NCBI GenBank assembly: GCA_009782505.1
Contig: WRIW01000017.1
Coordinates: 1 to 36,272 of the forward strand
Length of the DNA: 36,272 nucleotides
Source: Clostridiales bacterium
Lineage (GTDB): Bacteria; Bacillota; Peptococcia; DRI-13; UBA5745
Reading direction: 5' to 3'
In this document: positions 16,322 to 26,042 of the stretch, in pieces
How positions within the stretch are numbered: position 1 is the stretch's first letter
Layout of the letters: each line of letters opens with the position of its first letter
Translations under genes and position numbers: made by a program
Notes under the pieces: generated by a model
Told to the model about the DNA's origin: nothing
Databases searched by the model: none
Seen by the model: the letters and a program-made list of their open reading frames with translations, nothing else

Positions 16322-19300
16322 TCAGCGCGGCTTCACGTGCCCGCGCCTTCGGGCCCGCCACGGCAGGGCTTCTCCCAGGGCGAAGCATGTGAAGGCGGCC
16401 GCCACGACGGCAAAGAGCAGCAGCGTCCCCCCCGCCTCGCCGGTGACCGGCAGGAAGCCCAGGGGCGACAAGGCGTATTCATCGAACTCCCACAGATGCA
16501 GCTCCTCGTTCCAAATCCACTCGCCCAGGGGCGCGCCTTCTTCGTTGAACTCGATAAAGTGGCCCCACTCGTCCATCTCCACGGTAAACTCGGGTTTGTT
16601 TGGCACAGGGGGCAGATCATGATCCATGCCGCCGGGCTCGCGTTCCGCCAGGGGGTCTTCCCCCTCCGGCACTTCGGCGTCCCGGAGGTTTTCCACATCC
16701 GATGTATCGGTCACATCCCGCCAGGCCCCGTCCTCCGCGGGCTTCTCCGCCACGCCCGCCGCGGCGGCTTCGAAACCGGATGTGGGATAGTAACCCGCGC
16801 TCATGTCTTCTTCACCCGCCCATGAAGGCGCGTACCTGCCCAGGGCGTCCAGTACATTTAGGTACACCCCGTAGCCGGGTATGTCCCCGGCGTTCCCGCC
16901 GATACGGATAAAGCGCTCCAGGAGCTCTTCGATGGCGTCTACCGCCTCGGTCACAGCCTGCACATTCTGCCTCTTGATGGAAGCCTTCTCCTGATAAGGA
17001 TTGACGCCGTCGATGAGGTCGGTGAGCCCGCTCCTGATCCTGGCGTACTCCGTGAGCAGCTCATTGTCTTTGGCGAGAAGGGCGCTAAGCAGGTCATACT
17101 GCGCCTCGAGGGCTTTCCGCACATCCGGGTCGCCGATGCGGTCGTAAGCCGCCAGAGCGCTCTGTATAGCCGCCATGTCCGTGATCCTCACCGTATCCTC
17201 AGTGAGCGCCAGGGCGCCGGCGTACTGCTCCAGATAGTCCAGGTATCCGGCATACTTGGCGAAGGCCGAGCGGAAATGATTGTATACTTCGACGTCTTCA
17301 AGATCCTCCTGCGGCGCCCCGAAAGCCGCGTAGCCGGTGACCACGGGCACGGCTTCGTCGAAGATACGCTTCTCTGCCTCGGGGCTGTGGATGATGGCGG
17401 ACAGTACGGCATAGTCGTCCACAGGGGCGTCCAGGGCGTCCCCCAGGGTCAGCCTCAGGGCGGCGATCTTGTCCCTGGCGTCCCGGTAGGCGTAGGCCTT
17501 CCGGAGCAGGGTCCTGAAGTACTCGATCTCCGGGTTGGCGTAATACCTGGCGTCCTCGTCGGGCAGCCCGTCGTAGTCCTCACCCGTAGCCGCTTCCAGG
17601 GCCTCGATGAGCTCGTCTACCGTATCCCACGCGGCAGCGCCCGGGAGCTTCGGTATGTCCCCCAGGCTGATGTGATACAGCCCGTCGTGCTTGTCAAAGT
17701 AGTCCAGGGCCGCTTCGTAGGAGGCGATCCAGGACTTCACCCGTAAGTATGCTTCAAAGGCATCCGAGTCAAGTTCATCTGGTAGATCGCTTTCGCTGTC
17801 TTCCGCGTAATCCGCCAGAAAATCCTCGAACTCATCTTCGATTTTCTCTATATGCTCTTTCGCCTGGCTTAGTGAATATGCGTTGACCGTATCTCTGTCC
17901 TCGAAATCCGTTAATTCCTTGTATATATCCTCACTAATACTATGAAGCCGCTTGACTTTCTCAGCCAGCGCGGACAGGGTGGTGATGGCCTCGCTTTCCA
18001 GCACCAGCAGGGCCTTCGCTTCCGGGGACAGCTTATCGTAGGCGTCGTTGGCGGCGATGATTTTCCCGTAGTTCTCGTCCTTCACCTCATGAAGGGTGAG
18101 CTTAACCACATCGCCGTAGTCATCTAAGAACTCATGTACCTCCACATAGACGCCGATGGCTTTCTCCGTCTCCGCGAGGTATCCATAATTATCCAGCCCC
18201 GCCGCCGAACCTGTATCCCCGACATAGTCCGCGACCCGCTTCTTCGCCTCCTCCAGCAGTTCCTCCACATGCTCCAGGTCCCCGGCGTGGGTACGGATGT
18301 ACTCTGTGGTACGGTAGTCCCCCAGGGCGGCGATGGCGTCGTTGGCGTCTGCTTTCAGCGTATTTACCATGAAGCTCTCCACGGTTTTGTTCCCCGCCCA
18401 GTCGTACACCGTGACCCGGATCTCATACTTCCCCTGCAGCCCGTCGGCGCCATTGGGCACGGACAAAGCCAGCATCCGGTCGGTCAAGGATATCTCCCCC
18501 GTGCCGTAGGGCTCGCCACCTCCATCCGTCAGAGGCTCCCCCTTGGCGTCCAGGTACTCGATCTCATAGGCGATGACGCCCCAGCCCTCGTCGGTCATGT
18601 GAAATACCTGGGGCGCCTGTTCGTATTCCCCTTTCGCGTTGCGGGTGAGGGAAGCCGGGCCCGGCGCCACCGCGGGGGGGACGTCGTCGCTCCTGACGTC
18701 AAAAGTCCTCACCAGGGGGTCGGATACGCCTCCTATATCATCCTTCACTACCAGCTCCACGCGGTACTTCCCGATGGGGGAATCCTTCGTGATCTCCAGC
18801 AGGATATCGCTATCCGTAGGCGGGTGGTCGTCGGTGAAGGTCACTGTCTTGATCACTTCGCCGTCGGGCCCCTTGATCGTATATACCCATTCCACGATGG
18901 GGTCTTCATTCCCACCGGTGGACGAGGTATCCAGGGCGCTGATCTCGATGGGCTTATCGTCGGCTATCCTCTTCACTTCGATGGCTTGCAGGGGCACCCG
19001 GGGGTTTGAAGGCGAGACTTCCCCCTCCACGCCCCTCAGGGTGAATATGGCCGTGGGCTTGCTGCCGCCGCTGGGCACGTCGCCGAAGTCAGTATCAAAT
19101 GTCCTGCTATCGTAGATGTACTTCGCCAGGGCTTTGATGAGGGCGTCCCCGGTCTCCTCAAAGGTCTCGCCGTTGTCCAGCAGGTCGCCGGTAGGCTTCT
19201 TGCCGCCGTCGTCGAGCAGGGAGTTGGCGCTATTTGTGAGGTAAAACACTTCGTCGCTGCGTAGGCGGTTGACGGTGTCCCAGTAGTTGTCCTTATTCAG

Positions 19301-20674
19301 ATAGTCTTCCTCGTTGATCTCCTGATCCGTGATGTTGATGAAGTAGCGGTCCACGTCCGCGGCGGTATTGAACTGGGCGTTCTTCAGATTCAGGAAGGAA
19401 TCCTTCAGCTGGGTCGCCATGAGCACGTCGGAGAACTGAAATGCCGTGCCCCGGGCGCAGCCATGCCCCGCGTAGCTGGCCAGGGGGCCGAAGCCGTAGA
19501 AGCCCGTGTTCTCAAGGGCCCACTCTTTCTCCACGATGTCGTCGGAGCCTACATTGTTGGCCGCCACATTGATCTTCGTATCCGAGAAGGTGATGCGCCA
19601 GTGGCTCTGGGCGCCTGTGGGGTATCCGGCGAAAGATGTGCCGACCTTAGTCAGGTAGTTTGCGATGAAGTACTCGGCTTTGGACGTGCTGGTATTCTGT
19701 GCCGAGGTCCCCTGTATAGCCGCCGGGGTGACGTTGTCCTTGAGCTTGTAGAGGCAGACCTCCTTGATCTTACAGTCGGAGTCCTGGTCGAAACGGAAGT
19801 AAAGCAGGTAGCCTTTCTGGTAGCCGCTCCCCCCCGCCCCGGTGTTTCCCGTATTGATGAGAAACCCTGTGCCAAACAAGCTGTGGTCGTTGACAAAGGC
19901 GCTGTTTACGTCAAACTCGATGGTGCCGAAGCTCTCTTCCGTGATGGGATAGTACATGAAATCCACCAGGTTGCCCTTCCCGTAGCCGGAAAATATCATA
20001 TTGGCGAATTTGCTGTCGCTGCCGGGCTTCGACGTGGAGTAGGCGTAGATATGCTCCCGGAGCTGCCATACGAGGCGGAAGCCGTTCATGCCGTACTTCC
20101 CGTTCACCGCCTGGATGGTGGCGGTCGTCCTCCCGGCGGCGGGTATGCCGTAGAGGGGGGCGTAGTTGTAGCCGTCATTCCCGTGGTAAGCCTCGGCGAA
20201 AGCGGTATTGATGAAATTTGTGCCGGAAGTGGCCGCCTTCGTAGAGGGGCCGGCCCAGGGGCCGTCTTGGGCGGGTACCCACCATGCCCGCGCGCCATTT
20301 GGGTCCCAACCCGTGTCCGTGTGGTCGTAGACGTACCATTCCCGGGTATTCGTGGCGTCCAGCTCCACCCGCAGGAGGCTGATGTTGTAGTTGTCGATGC
20401 TGAAGTCATAGTTATCCGGGTCGTCCACGCCCAGCTTCGTGAGCTCGGCCCTCAGCTTGTCGATGAGGTCCTGCTCCGACGTGCAGGCCAGCAGCTTATC
20501 TAAAAGCTCCGCGTCCACGTTGATGAGGATATCCTTGCTCTTCACCGGCTGATATATGCCGCCTTCGGCGTCAAAGGCCAGCACGCCGACTCCCACGGGC
20601 GCGGCGGCGAGGGCGAGGGCCAATACGGCTGATGAAATAATATACAGCAGCTTGATCCTTTTCATCGTTTTCAT
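16322..20674 (-). CDS. Large LPXTG-anchored surface protein
   Basis: The 1450-residue protein has a signal peptide (MKTMKRIKLLYIISSAVLAL, cleavage near residue 35) and a complete sortase signal. This is LPVTG at 1408-1412, a hydrophobic segment (TLLLFAVVAAAFTCFALG) and an Arg-rich tail. Residues about 100-450 look like a beta-rich, aromatic-rich lectin or jelly-roll-like region (inference). Two Ig-like modules follow: about 535-660 with EWVYTIKGPDGEV and GKYRVELVVKDD, and about 675-785 with GKYEIRVTVYDWAGN. From about 785 to 1330 the sequence is charged and helix-rich, with recurring spacer-like units. A short Asp/Glu- and Pro-rich wall-spanning part precedes LPVTG. Sortase will attach it to peptidoglycan; adhesion is the likely role. 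No sortase gene is in the window. It is divergent from the sensory operon at 20952. Confidence 0.88.
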   Translation of the reverse strand: MKTMKRIKLLYIISSAVLALALAAAPVGVGVLAFDAEGGIYQPVKSKDILINVDAELLDKLLACTSEQDLIDKLRAELTKLGVDDPDNYDFSIDNYNISLLRVELDATNTREWYVYDHTDTGWDPNGARAWWVPAQDGPWAGPSTKAATSGTNFINTAFAEAYHGNDGYNYAPLYGIPAAGRTTATIQAVNGKYGMNGFRLVWQLREHIYAYSTSKPGSDSKFANMIFSGYGKGNLVDFMYYPITEESFGTIEFDVNSAFVNDHSLFGTGFLINTGNTGAGGSGYQKGYLLYFRFDQDSDCKIKEVCLYKLKDNVTPAAIQGTSAQNTSTSKAEYFIANYLTKVGTSFAGYPTGAQSHWRITFSDTKINVAANNVGSDDIVEKEWALENTGFYGFGPLASYAGHGCARGTAFQFSDVLMATQLKDSFLNLKNAQFNTAADVDRYFINITDQEINEEDYLNKDNYWDTVNRLRSDEVFYLTNSANSLLDDGGKKPTGDLLDNGETFEETGDALIKALAKYIYDSRTFDTDFGDVPSGGSKPTAIFTLRGVEGEVSPSNPRVPLQAIEVKRIADDKPIEISALDTSSTGGNEDPIVEWVYTIKGPDGEVIKTVTFTDDHPPTDSDILLEITKDSPIGKYRVELVVKDDIGGVSDPLVRTFDVRSDDVPPAVAPGPASLTRNAKGEYEQAPQVFHMTDEGWGVIAYEIEYLDAKGEPLTDGGGEPYGTGEISLTDRMLALSVPNGADGLQGKYEIRVTVYDWAGNKTVESFMVNTLKADANDAIAALGDYRTTEYIRTHAGDLEHVEELLEEAKKRVADYVGDTGSAAGLDNYGYLAETEKAIGVYVEVHEFLDDYGDVVKLTLHEVKDENYGKIIAANDAYDKLSPEAKALLVLESEAITTLSALAEKVKRLHSISEDIYKELTDFEDRDTVNAYSLSQAKEHIEKIEDEFEDFLADYAEDSESDLPDELDSDAFEAYLRVKSWIASYEAALDYFDKHDGLYHISLGDIPKLPGAAAWDTVDELIEALEAATGEDYDGLPDEDARYYANPEIEYFRTLLRKAYAYRDARDKIAALRLTLGDALDAPVDDYAVLSAIIHSPEAEKRIFDEAVPVVTGYAAFGAPQEDLEDVEVYNHFRSAFAKYAGYLDYLEQYAGALALTEDTVRITDMAAIQSALAAYDRIGDPDVRKALEAQYDLLSALLAKDNELLTEYARIRSGLTDLIDGVNPYQEKASIKRQNVQAVTEAVDAIEELLERFIRIGGNAGDIPGYGVYLNVLDALGRYAPSWAGEEDMSAGYYPTSGFEAAAAGVAEKPAEDGAWRDVTDTSDVENLRDAEVPEGEDPLAEREPGGMDHDLPPVPNKPEFTVEMDEWGHFIEFNEEGAPLGEWIWNEELHLWEFDEYALSPLGFLPVTGEAGGTLLLFAVVAAAFTCFALGEALPWRARRRGHVKPR

Positions 20675-20774
20675 AACACTATACGCTTCCCTTCGTTTGT
20701 ATCAGTGGGCCCGGGAGGCGGAAGCCTTCCCCGCCGGCGGATAGGACCGGCGCACCCTTATTATCCGTATCCCC

Positions 20775-20780
20775 ATTATA
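20775..20780 (-). promoter_or_regulatory. Possible -10 element of the surface-protein gene
   Basis: A perfect TATAAT on the minus strand lies about 100 bp upstream of the start. No good -35 is at 16-18 bp, so an activator or another sigma factor may be needed. The GC-rich leader of about 95 nt contains small stems, but I recognise no riboswitch class in it. Confidence 0.35.
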
Positions 20781-20813
20781 ATCGAGAAAATGCACAATTA
20801 ACAGTAATAATAA

Positions 20814-20842
20814 TTGTGGCGCATTAAAAAATCTGTTATGAT
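20814..20842 (+). promoter_or_regulatory. Promoter of the hybrid-kinase/HD-GYP/chemoreceptor operon
   Basis: TTGTGG (20814-20819) and TATGAT (20837-20842) are exactly 17 bp apart. The leader to the ATG at 20952 is about 100 nt. The divergent surface-protein promoter is only about 35 bp away, so a shared regulator could act on both. Confidence 0.6.
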
Positions 20843-20951
20843 GAAGAAGCGAAATAATAAAAATGATTATAGATAAGTGTAATAAGTCTGCGCGTCGCAA
20901 TGTATTAGGTGCAAGCATGTTAAAACCATACTTTCAAAGCGGAGGCGTACT

Positions 20952-23900
20952 ATGTCCATGAGACTGAAAGCCGCGGCGGTGATAATGGCGATCATCTTCG
21001 TTTTCACCACGGCCAGCCTTTTTCTGGGTCTGTCCTTCACCCGGAGCAGCATGACGGCGGCTATGGAGCAGCAATTGTCCCTGGCGCTGGATATAGCCGA
21101 CACTGTGGTGGCGACGAAGATCAGCCTGCTGAAGTCCAATGCCGAGACCATCGCCGAGCGGCTCAATGCCTGCGCGGAGGGGGAGCTGCAAGGCGTCCTT
21201 GACTCCCAGCTTGGTGAATTCGCCGACTTCATCGCCCTCACCGTGCTCCACGACGACGGCATCGTCGCCGGCTGCGGCACGCCCATGACCCCCCACGACA
21301 TACTGATGGAGAGCCAGTACATACACCAGGCCCAGCAGGGCGCCCCCGTACTTTCCTCCACCCTCATCGACGACGCCAGCCATGAGATGGTCATGTACGT
21401 GTTTGCCGATATGGACCAAGACCGCGTCCTGGGCGCCACCATCCCCGGGATGTTTTTTTCCGATACCCTGTCCGGCTACCGGCTTTGGGAGACGGGGAAT
21501 ATATTCATGCTGGACGGCGAGGGCACCTTCATCGCCCACTACCGCGCCGAGCTGGTGCTGGGGCAGCACAACTTCATCCTGGAGTCCCGCACCGACCCGG
21601 AGCTGCGTACGGCGGGGGGCTTCTACCAGAGCATGCTCACCGGGACAGGGGCCGGCGCCGGCAGGTACGACTATGAAGGGCAGGAGCGGCTGTGCGTCTA
21701 CAAGGGGATAACCGGCTCGGCGGCGGGCTGGTATATCTGCGCCACGGCGCCCCTGAGCGAAAGCCCTCAGCGCAACGTGCAGACGGCCCTGATCCTGGCG
21801 GCTTTGTCCTTCCTGGCGGCGGGGCTCGTGGTATCCGCCCTGGTATCGGGCCAGGTCATCAAACCTTTCATCAAGATCGAGACCCAGTACCGCAACCTGG
21901 AGACCCTGAACGACACGGTGAAGCAGCAGGCGGCATTGATCCGAGACGACAACGAGCGCACGCGCCTGCTCCTGGACGCCACCCCCCTGGCCTGCCGCCT
22001 GTGGAGCAGGAACTATGAGATCATCGACTGCAACGACGAGTCCGTGAAGCTCTTCGGCATGAGGGACAAGGACGAATACATATCCCAGCGCTTTGACATC
22101 TCCCCGGAGTACCAGCCCGACGGAAGGCGCTCCCATGACCTGGTCTACGAGATACTGGACCGGGTATTTGAAGAAGGCGGCAGGACCGTATTTGAGTGGA
22201 TGCACCAGAATTCCCAAGGCGAGCTCATCCCCGCCGAGATCACCCTGGTGCGCGTCCCCTATGGGCTGGACTACGCCGTAGCCGGATACACCAGGGACCT
22301 GCGCGAGCAGAAGCGGATGATCGGAGAGCTGGAGCGCCGGGACGACTTGCTAAACATCGTGAACGACGCGGCGGGCATACTGCTCCGCTCGGAGCCGGAC
22401 GCTTTCGAGCGGGATCTCTACCGCTGCATGGGCCTCATCGCGGAAGCCTTGGGCGCCGACCGCGTATCCATCTGGAAAAACCACCGGGAAGAGGGCCTGC
22501 TGCACTACAGCCAGGTCTTCGAATGGAAGGAAGGCGTAGGGGCGGACGAATTAGAGAGCTTCGTCAGCATCTCCGAACCCAGGCGCTACGGCAAGACGCT
22601 GCCCGGCTGGGAGGAAAGGCTTGCCGGGGGGGAAAGCATATACGGCCTGGCCAGGGACATGGAGCCCGGCCCCCGGGCCCATCTCGAAGCCCAGGGGGTA
22701 CTGACCGTATTTGTCACGCCGGTATTCCTTCAGGATCAATTCTGGGGTTTCGTAGCCTACGACAACCATCAGATGGAGACAGCCTACGCGGAAGGGGAGC
22801 GGATGACCATGCGCTCCGGGGGCATCGTCATAGCCAACGCCCTTTTCCGCTACGAGATGATGCTGAGCGTGCAGGACGCTTCCGACAGGCTGGAAGCCGC
22901 CTTGAGCGAAGCCCAGGACGCCAGCCAGGCGAAGAGCAACTTCCTGGCTAATATGAGCCACGAGATGCGGACGCCCCTCAACGCCATCCTCGGCTTATCC
23001 GAGCTGACCCTGGAAGCCGGGCGGATGGAAGAAGAGGACAGGATCAACCTGGAGAAGATCAACAACGCGGGCATGACCCTGATCAGCACGGTAAACGACA
23101 TCCTGGACATCTCCAAGATCGAGGCGGGGAAATTCGAGCTCATCTCCGTGGAGTACGACCTGCCCAGCCTGCTAAACGACACGGTCACTCAGAGCAGTAT
23201 GTTCATCGGTGAAAAATTCATCGACTTTGTGTTAAATATTGACGAAAACCTCCCGGCGCGGCTCCTGGGGGACGAGCTGCGCATCAAGCAGGTGCTGAAT
23301 AATCTCCTGTCCAACGCCTTCAAGTACACCCGGGAAGGCACGGTGGAGCTGAAGGTGCGCTGCCAGCGGGAGGGCGAGGAAGTCATGTTTACCGCCGACG
23401 TGCGGGATACGGGGGCGGGGATCCTGCCGGAAAACATCGACAAGTTGTTTGAAGATTACTCCCAGGTAGACCAGAAGTCCAACCGGCGCATCATGGGCAC
23501 CGGCCTGGGGCTCCCCATCGTGAAGAAGCTCATCGAGATGATGGGCGGCTCCATATCCGTAGAGAGCGAGTACGGCGTGGGCAGCGTCTTCACCGTCCGC
23601 CTGCCCCAGCACTATGTATCCGACGAGGTCATCGGCCCGGCGATGGCGGAAAACCTCATGTCCTTCCACTTCTTCGAGCAGAAGCGCGACCAGAATGCCA
23701 AGCTCTCCCGGGTCAGCCTGCCTTATGCCCGGGTGCTGGTGGTGGACGACGTGGCCACCAACCTGGACGTGGCTAAGGGCTTGATGAAGCCCTACGGCAT
23801 GACCATCGACTGCGTGGCAAGCGGCCAGGAGGCCATAGATGCCATACGGGACGCCGAAGTGCGCTACAACGCCGTATTTATGGATCATATGATGCCCGTC

Positions 23901-24812
23901 ATGGACGGTATCGAAGCCGCTCAGCGCATACGCGAGCTCGGCACGGACTACGCGAAAAGCGTACCCATCATCGCCCTTACGGCCAATGCCTTGAGCGGCA
24001 ACGAGGAAATGTTCCTAAGCAAGGGTTTTCAGGCCTTCATCTCCAAGCCCATCGATATCAACCACCTGGACACGGTCATCCGCCTGTGGGTGCGGGACAG
24101 GGAGCAGGAGAAGCTGTACTACGCCCGGCAGATGGAGCTGAATATCGGCATGGATCAGGAGGAGTACAAGAAGCAGAGGCGGGCCGTCTCCGACAGGAGG
24201 AGCGGGATAGACCGGCGGGCCCTGGGCAAAGGCCTGGAAGGGGTGGACATCGACGAAGGGATCGAGCGCTTCGGCGGCGACGAGGACGCCTACTTCGACG
24301 TACTCCGCTCTTTCGTACTAAATACGCCCCCCCTCCTGGAGGCGGCCAAGGGCGTCACCGGGGACAACCTCCCCGACTATACCATCATCGTCCACGGCAT
24401 CAAAGGCTCAGGCCGCGGCATCTGCGCCAACGAATTCGCCGACATCGCGGAAGCTCTGGAGAAGGCGGCCAGGGCGGAGGACTTCGACTTCGTAGACGCC
24501 CACAACGCCTCATTCCTAAGCGCCGCGTGGAAGCTCATCTCGGATATGGACGACATGCTTCTGAAAATCTATCTGGATAACCCCAAGCCCGTCAAAGACG
24601 AACCCGATATGGCCACCCTGGACAAGCTTTCGGAAGCCTGCGCGAATTACGATATGGACAGCGCCGACACTGCCCTGGCGGAGCTGGAGTGCTTCGAGTA
24701 CGAGACCAACGGCGAGCTGGTTCCCTGGCTCCGGGAGAATGTGGAAGATGTGAATTTTGCCCTGATCATCGAAAAGCTCAACGAATACCACCGCCGCCGG
24801 AAAGCGAACTGA
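20952..24812 (+). CDS. Hybrid sensor histidine kinase: Cache-like, PAS, GAF, HisKA, HATPase, REC, Hpt
   Basis: The 1286-residue kinase has membrane segments at about 6-29 and 276-298 enclosing a Cache-like sensor region. A PAS domain follows (about 335-455, LLLDATPLACRLWSRNYEII), then a GAF-like domain (about 463-635, IAEALGADRVSIWKN). The kinase core has H670 in NMSHEMRTPLNAI, an N box (NNLLSNAFKYTREG) and GTGLGLPIVKKLIE. The receiver (about 925-1045) has VVDD and phospho-acceptor D978 (FMDHMMPVMDG). The C-terminal Hpt domain has H1148 in IIVHGIKGSGRG. All four phosphorelay sites are therefore present in one chain. GGAGG precedes the ATG. The next gene, 42 nt downstream, encodes a receiver-HD-GYP protein, the likely phosphate recipient of the Hpt domain. 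Confidence 0.93.
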   Translation: MSMRLKAAAVIMAIIFVFTTASLFLGLSFTRSSMTAAMEQQLSLALDIADTVVATKISLLKSNAETIAERLNACAEGELQGVLDSQLGEFADFIALTVLHDDGIVAGCGTPMTPHDILMESQYIHQAQQGAPVLSSTLIDDASHEMVMYVFADMDQDRVLGATIPGMFFSDTLSGYRLWETGNIFMLDGEGTFIAHYRAELVLGQHNFILESRTDPELRTAGGFYQSMLTGTGAGAGRYDYEGQERLCVYKGITGSAAGWYICATAPLSESPQRNVQTALILAALSFLAAGLVVSALVSGQVIKPFIKIETQYRNLETLNDTVKQQAALIRDDNERTRLLLDATPLACRLWSRNYEIIDCNDESVKLFGMRDKDEYISQRFDISPEYQPDGRRSHDLVYEILDRVFEEGGRTVFEWMHQNSQGELIPAEITLVRVPYGLDYAVAGYTRDLREQKRMIGELERRDDLLNIVNDAAGILLRSEPDAFERDLYRCMGLIAEALGADRVSIWKNHREEGLLHYSQVFEWKEGVGADELESFVSISEPRRYGKTLPGWEERLAGGESIYGLARDMEPGPRAHLEAQGVLTVFVTPVFLQDQFWGFVAYDNHQMETAYAEGERMTMRSGGIVIANALFRYEMMLSVQDASDRLEAALSEAQDASQAKSNFLANMSHEMRTPLNAILGLSELTLEAGRMEEEDRINLEKINNAGMTLISTVNDILDISKIEAGKFELISVEYDLPSLLNDTVTQSSMFIGEKFIDFVLNIDENLPARLLGDELRIKQVLNNLLSNAFKYTREGTVELKVRCQREGEEVMFTADVRDTGAGILPENIDKLFEDYSQVDQKSNRRIMGTGLGLPIVKKLIEMMGGSISVESEYGVGSVFTVRLPQHYVSDEVIGPAMAENLMSFHFFEQKRDQNAKLSRVSLPYARVLVVDDVATNLDVAKGLMKPYGMTIDCVASGQEAIDAIRDAEVRYNAVFMDHMMPVMDGIEAAQRIRELGTDYAKSVPIIALTANALSGNEEMFLSKGFQAFISKPIDINHLDTVIRLWVRDREQEKLYYARQMELNIGMDQEEYKKQRRAVSDRRSGIDRRALGKGLEGVDIDEGIERFGGDEDAYFDVLRSFVLNTPPLLEAAKGVTGDNLPDYTIIVHGIKGSGRGICANEFADIAEALEKAARAEDFDFVDAHNASFLSAAWKLISDMDDMLLKIYLDNPKPVKDEPDMATLDKLSEACANYDMDSADTALAELECFEYETNGELVPWLRENVEDVNFALIIEKLNEYHRRRKAN

Positions 24813-24854
24813 CGCCAGCGCCCCGCGACGCCGCAAACCAAAGGAGGACGCCTC

Positions 24855-25964
24855 ATGGATAGCCCCCGTTCAAAAATCGTCTTAGTCGACGACAACAAAG
24901 CCACCCTGACCCTGGGCAGGAATCTCTTAAAGACATTTTATGAGGTCTACCCCGCCTCGTCGGCGGAGAAGCTCTTTGACCTTCTGGAAAACATCACCCC
25001 CGACCTGATCCTTCTGGACGTAGAGATGCCGGATGTGAACGGCTTCGAGGCCATAAAGCGGCTGAAAGCCGACCCGCGGTATGTGGGCACGCCGGTGATC
25101 TTCCTGACGTCGAAGAGCGACGATTACAGCGAGATGGAAGGCTTCGACCTGGGCGCGGTAGACTATATCACCAAGCCCTTCTCCAACCCGCTCCTGCTCA
25201 AGCGCATCGAGAGCCAGCTTCTCATCGTCAAGCAGCGCAACGACCTCCTGGCCAGCCAGGCGATACTACAGGACTACGCGGAAAACCTGGAGATCAAGGT
25301 GAAGGAGAAGACGGCGGAAGTCATCACTCTGCAAAACACCGTGCTGGCTACGGTGGCGGATCTGGTGGAATTCCGGGACAAGCTCACCGGCGGCCACATC
25401 ACCCGCACCCAGCGGTACCTGCAGGCCCTCCTCGACGAGCTGCACCGGACCGGCACGTATCTTGACCAGATCGCCAAGTGGGACGTGGACTTCTTCCTGA
25501 CTTCGGCTCAGCTCCACGACGTAGGGAAGATCGCCATCACCGACCTCATCCTGAATAAGCCCGCGAAGCTCACCACAGAAGAGTTCGAGGTGATGAAGAC
25601 CCATGTGTCCGCCGGGGTGGACGCTATCGAGCACATCATCCAGCAGACGGAGGAAAGCGACTTCCTGGACCACGCCCTGCTCATCGCGGGGACGCACCAT
25701 GAGAAGTGGGACGGGAGCGGGTACCCCGTAGGGCTGAAGGGGCGCAACATCCCCATCGAAGGGCGCCTCATGGCCCTGGCGGACGTGTACGACGCGCTTA
25801 TCTCCAAGCGGCCATATAAAGAAGCCTACACCCATGAGGAAGCGTGCAGGATCATCGAGGAAGGCGCGGGGAGCCATTTCGACCCGGATCTCGTCCAGGC
25901 CTTCCGCAATGTGAAAGATCAGTTCGCCCAGATCGCCCGGGAGATCGTAGACGGCCGCGCGTAA
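24855..25964 (+). CDS. Receiver-HD-GYP protein, predicted cyclic-di-GMP phosphodiesterase
   Basis: The 369-residue protein joins a receiver domain (residues 7-125; VDD at 11-13, phospho-acceptor D55 in LLDVEMPDVNG, TSK and YITKPF) to an HD-GYP domain (about 165-355) through a short coiled-coil linker. The catalytic motifs are intact: H221-D222 in LHDVGKI, ITDLILNKPAKLT, HVSAG, and HHEKWDGSGYPVGLKG with the GYP signature, then ALADVYDALISKRPYK. Such proteins hydrolyse cyclic di-GMP, controlled by phosphorylation. The gene starts 42 nt after the hybrid kinase with a strong AAAGGAGG site and is very likely its output partner. It is followed 78 nt later by a chemoreceptor gene. Confidence 0.94.
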   Translation: MDSPRSKIVLVDDNKATLTLGRNLLKTFYEVYPASSAEKLFDLLENITPDLILLDVEMPDVNGFEAIKRLKADPRYVGTPVIFLTSKSDDYSEMEGFDLGAVDYITKPFSNPLLLKRIESQLLIVKQRNDLLASQAILQDYAENLEIKVKEKTAEVITLQNTVLATVADLVEFRDKLTGGHITRTQRYLQALLDELHRTGTYLDQIAKWDVDFFLTSAQLHDVGKIAITDLILNKPAKLTTEEFEVMKTHVSAGVDAIEHIIQQTEESDFLDHALLIAGTHHEKWDGSGYPVGLKGRNIPIEGRLMALADVYDALISKRPYKEAYTHEEACRIIEEGAGSHFDPDLVQAFRNVKDQFAQIAREIVDGRA

Positions 25965-26042
25965 GCCAAGGCGGTATATGCCTGAGTATTTGCCCCATGT
26001 CAGGCTGTATGATAGAAATTTTTATTAAGGGGGAGCGGAAAA

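Noticed and set aside
18134-20503. Long plus-strand open frames opposite the surface-protein gene
   Set aside because: They are antisense shadows of a GC-rich gene, with no ribosome binding site and no recognisable domain. The minus-strand frame has a signal peptide, Ig-like modules and LPVTG.
20675-20951. Cyclic-di-GMP riboswitch upstream of the surface-protein gene
   Set aside because: Expected from the context and looked for on both strands, but no GEMM-I or GEMM-II core sequence is present. Only small GC-rich stems are seen.
20934-22217. Minus-strand frame of 427 codons opposite the hybrid kinase
   Set aside because: The composition is typical of an antisense frame (many Val, His, Gly, Gln) and it overlaps well-defined kinase sensor domains on the plus strand.
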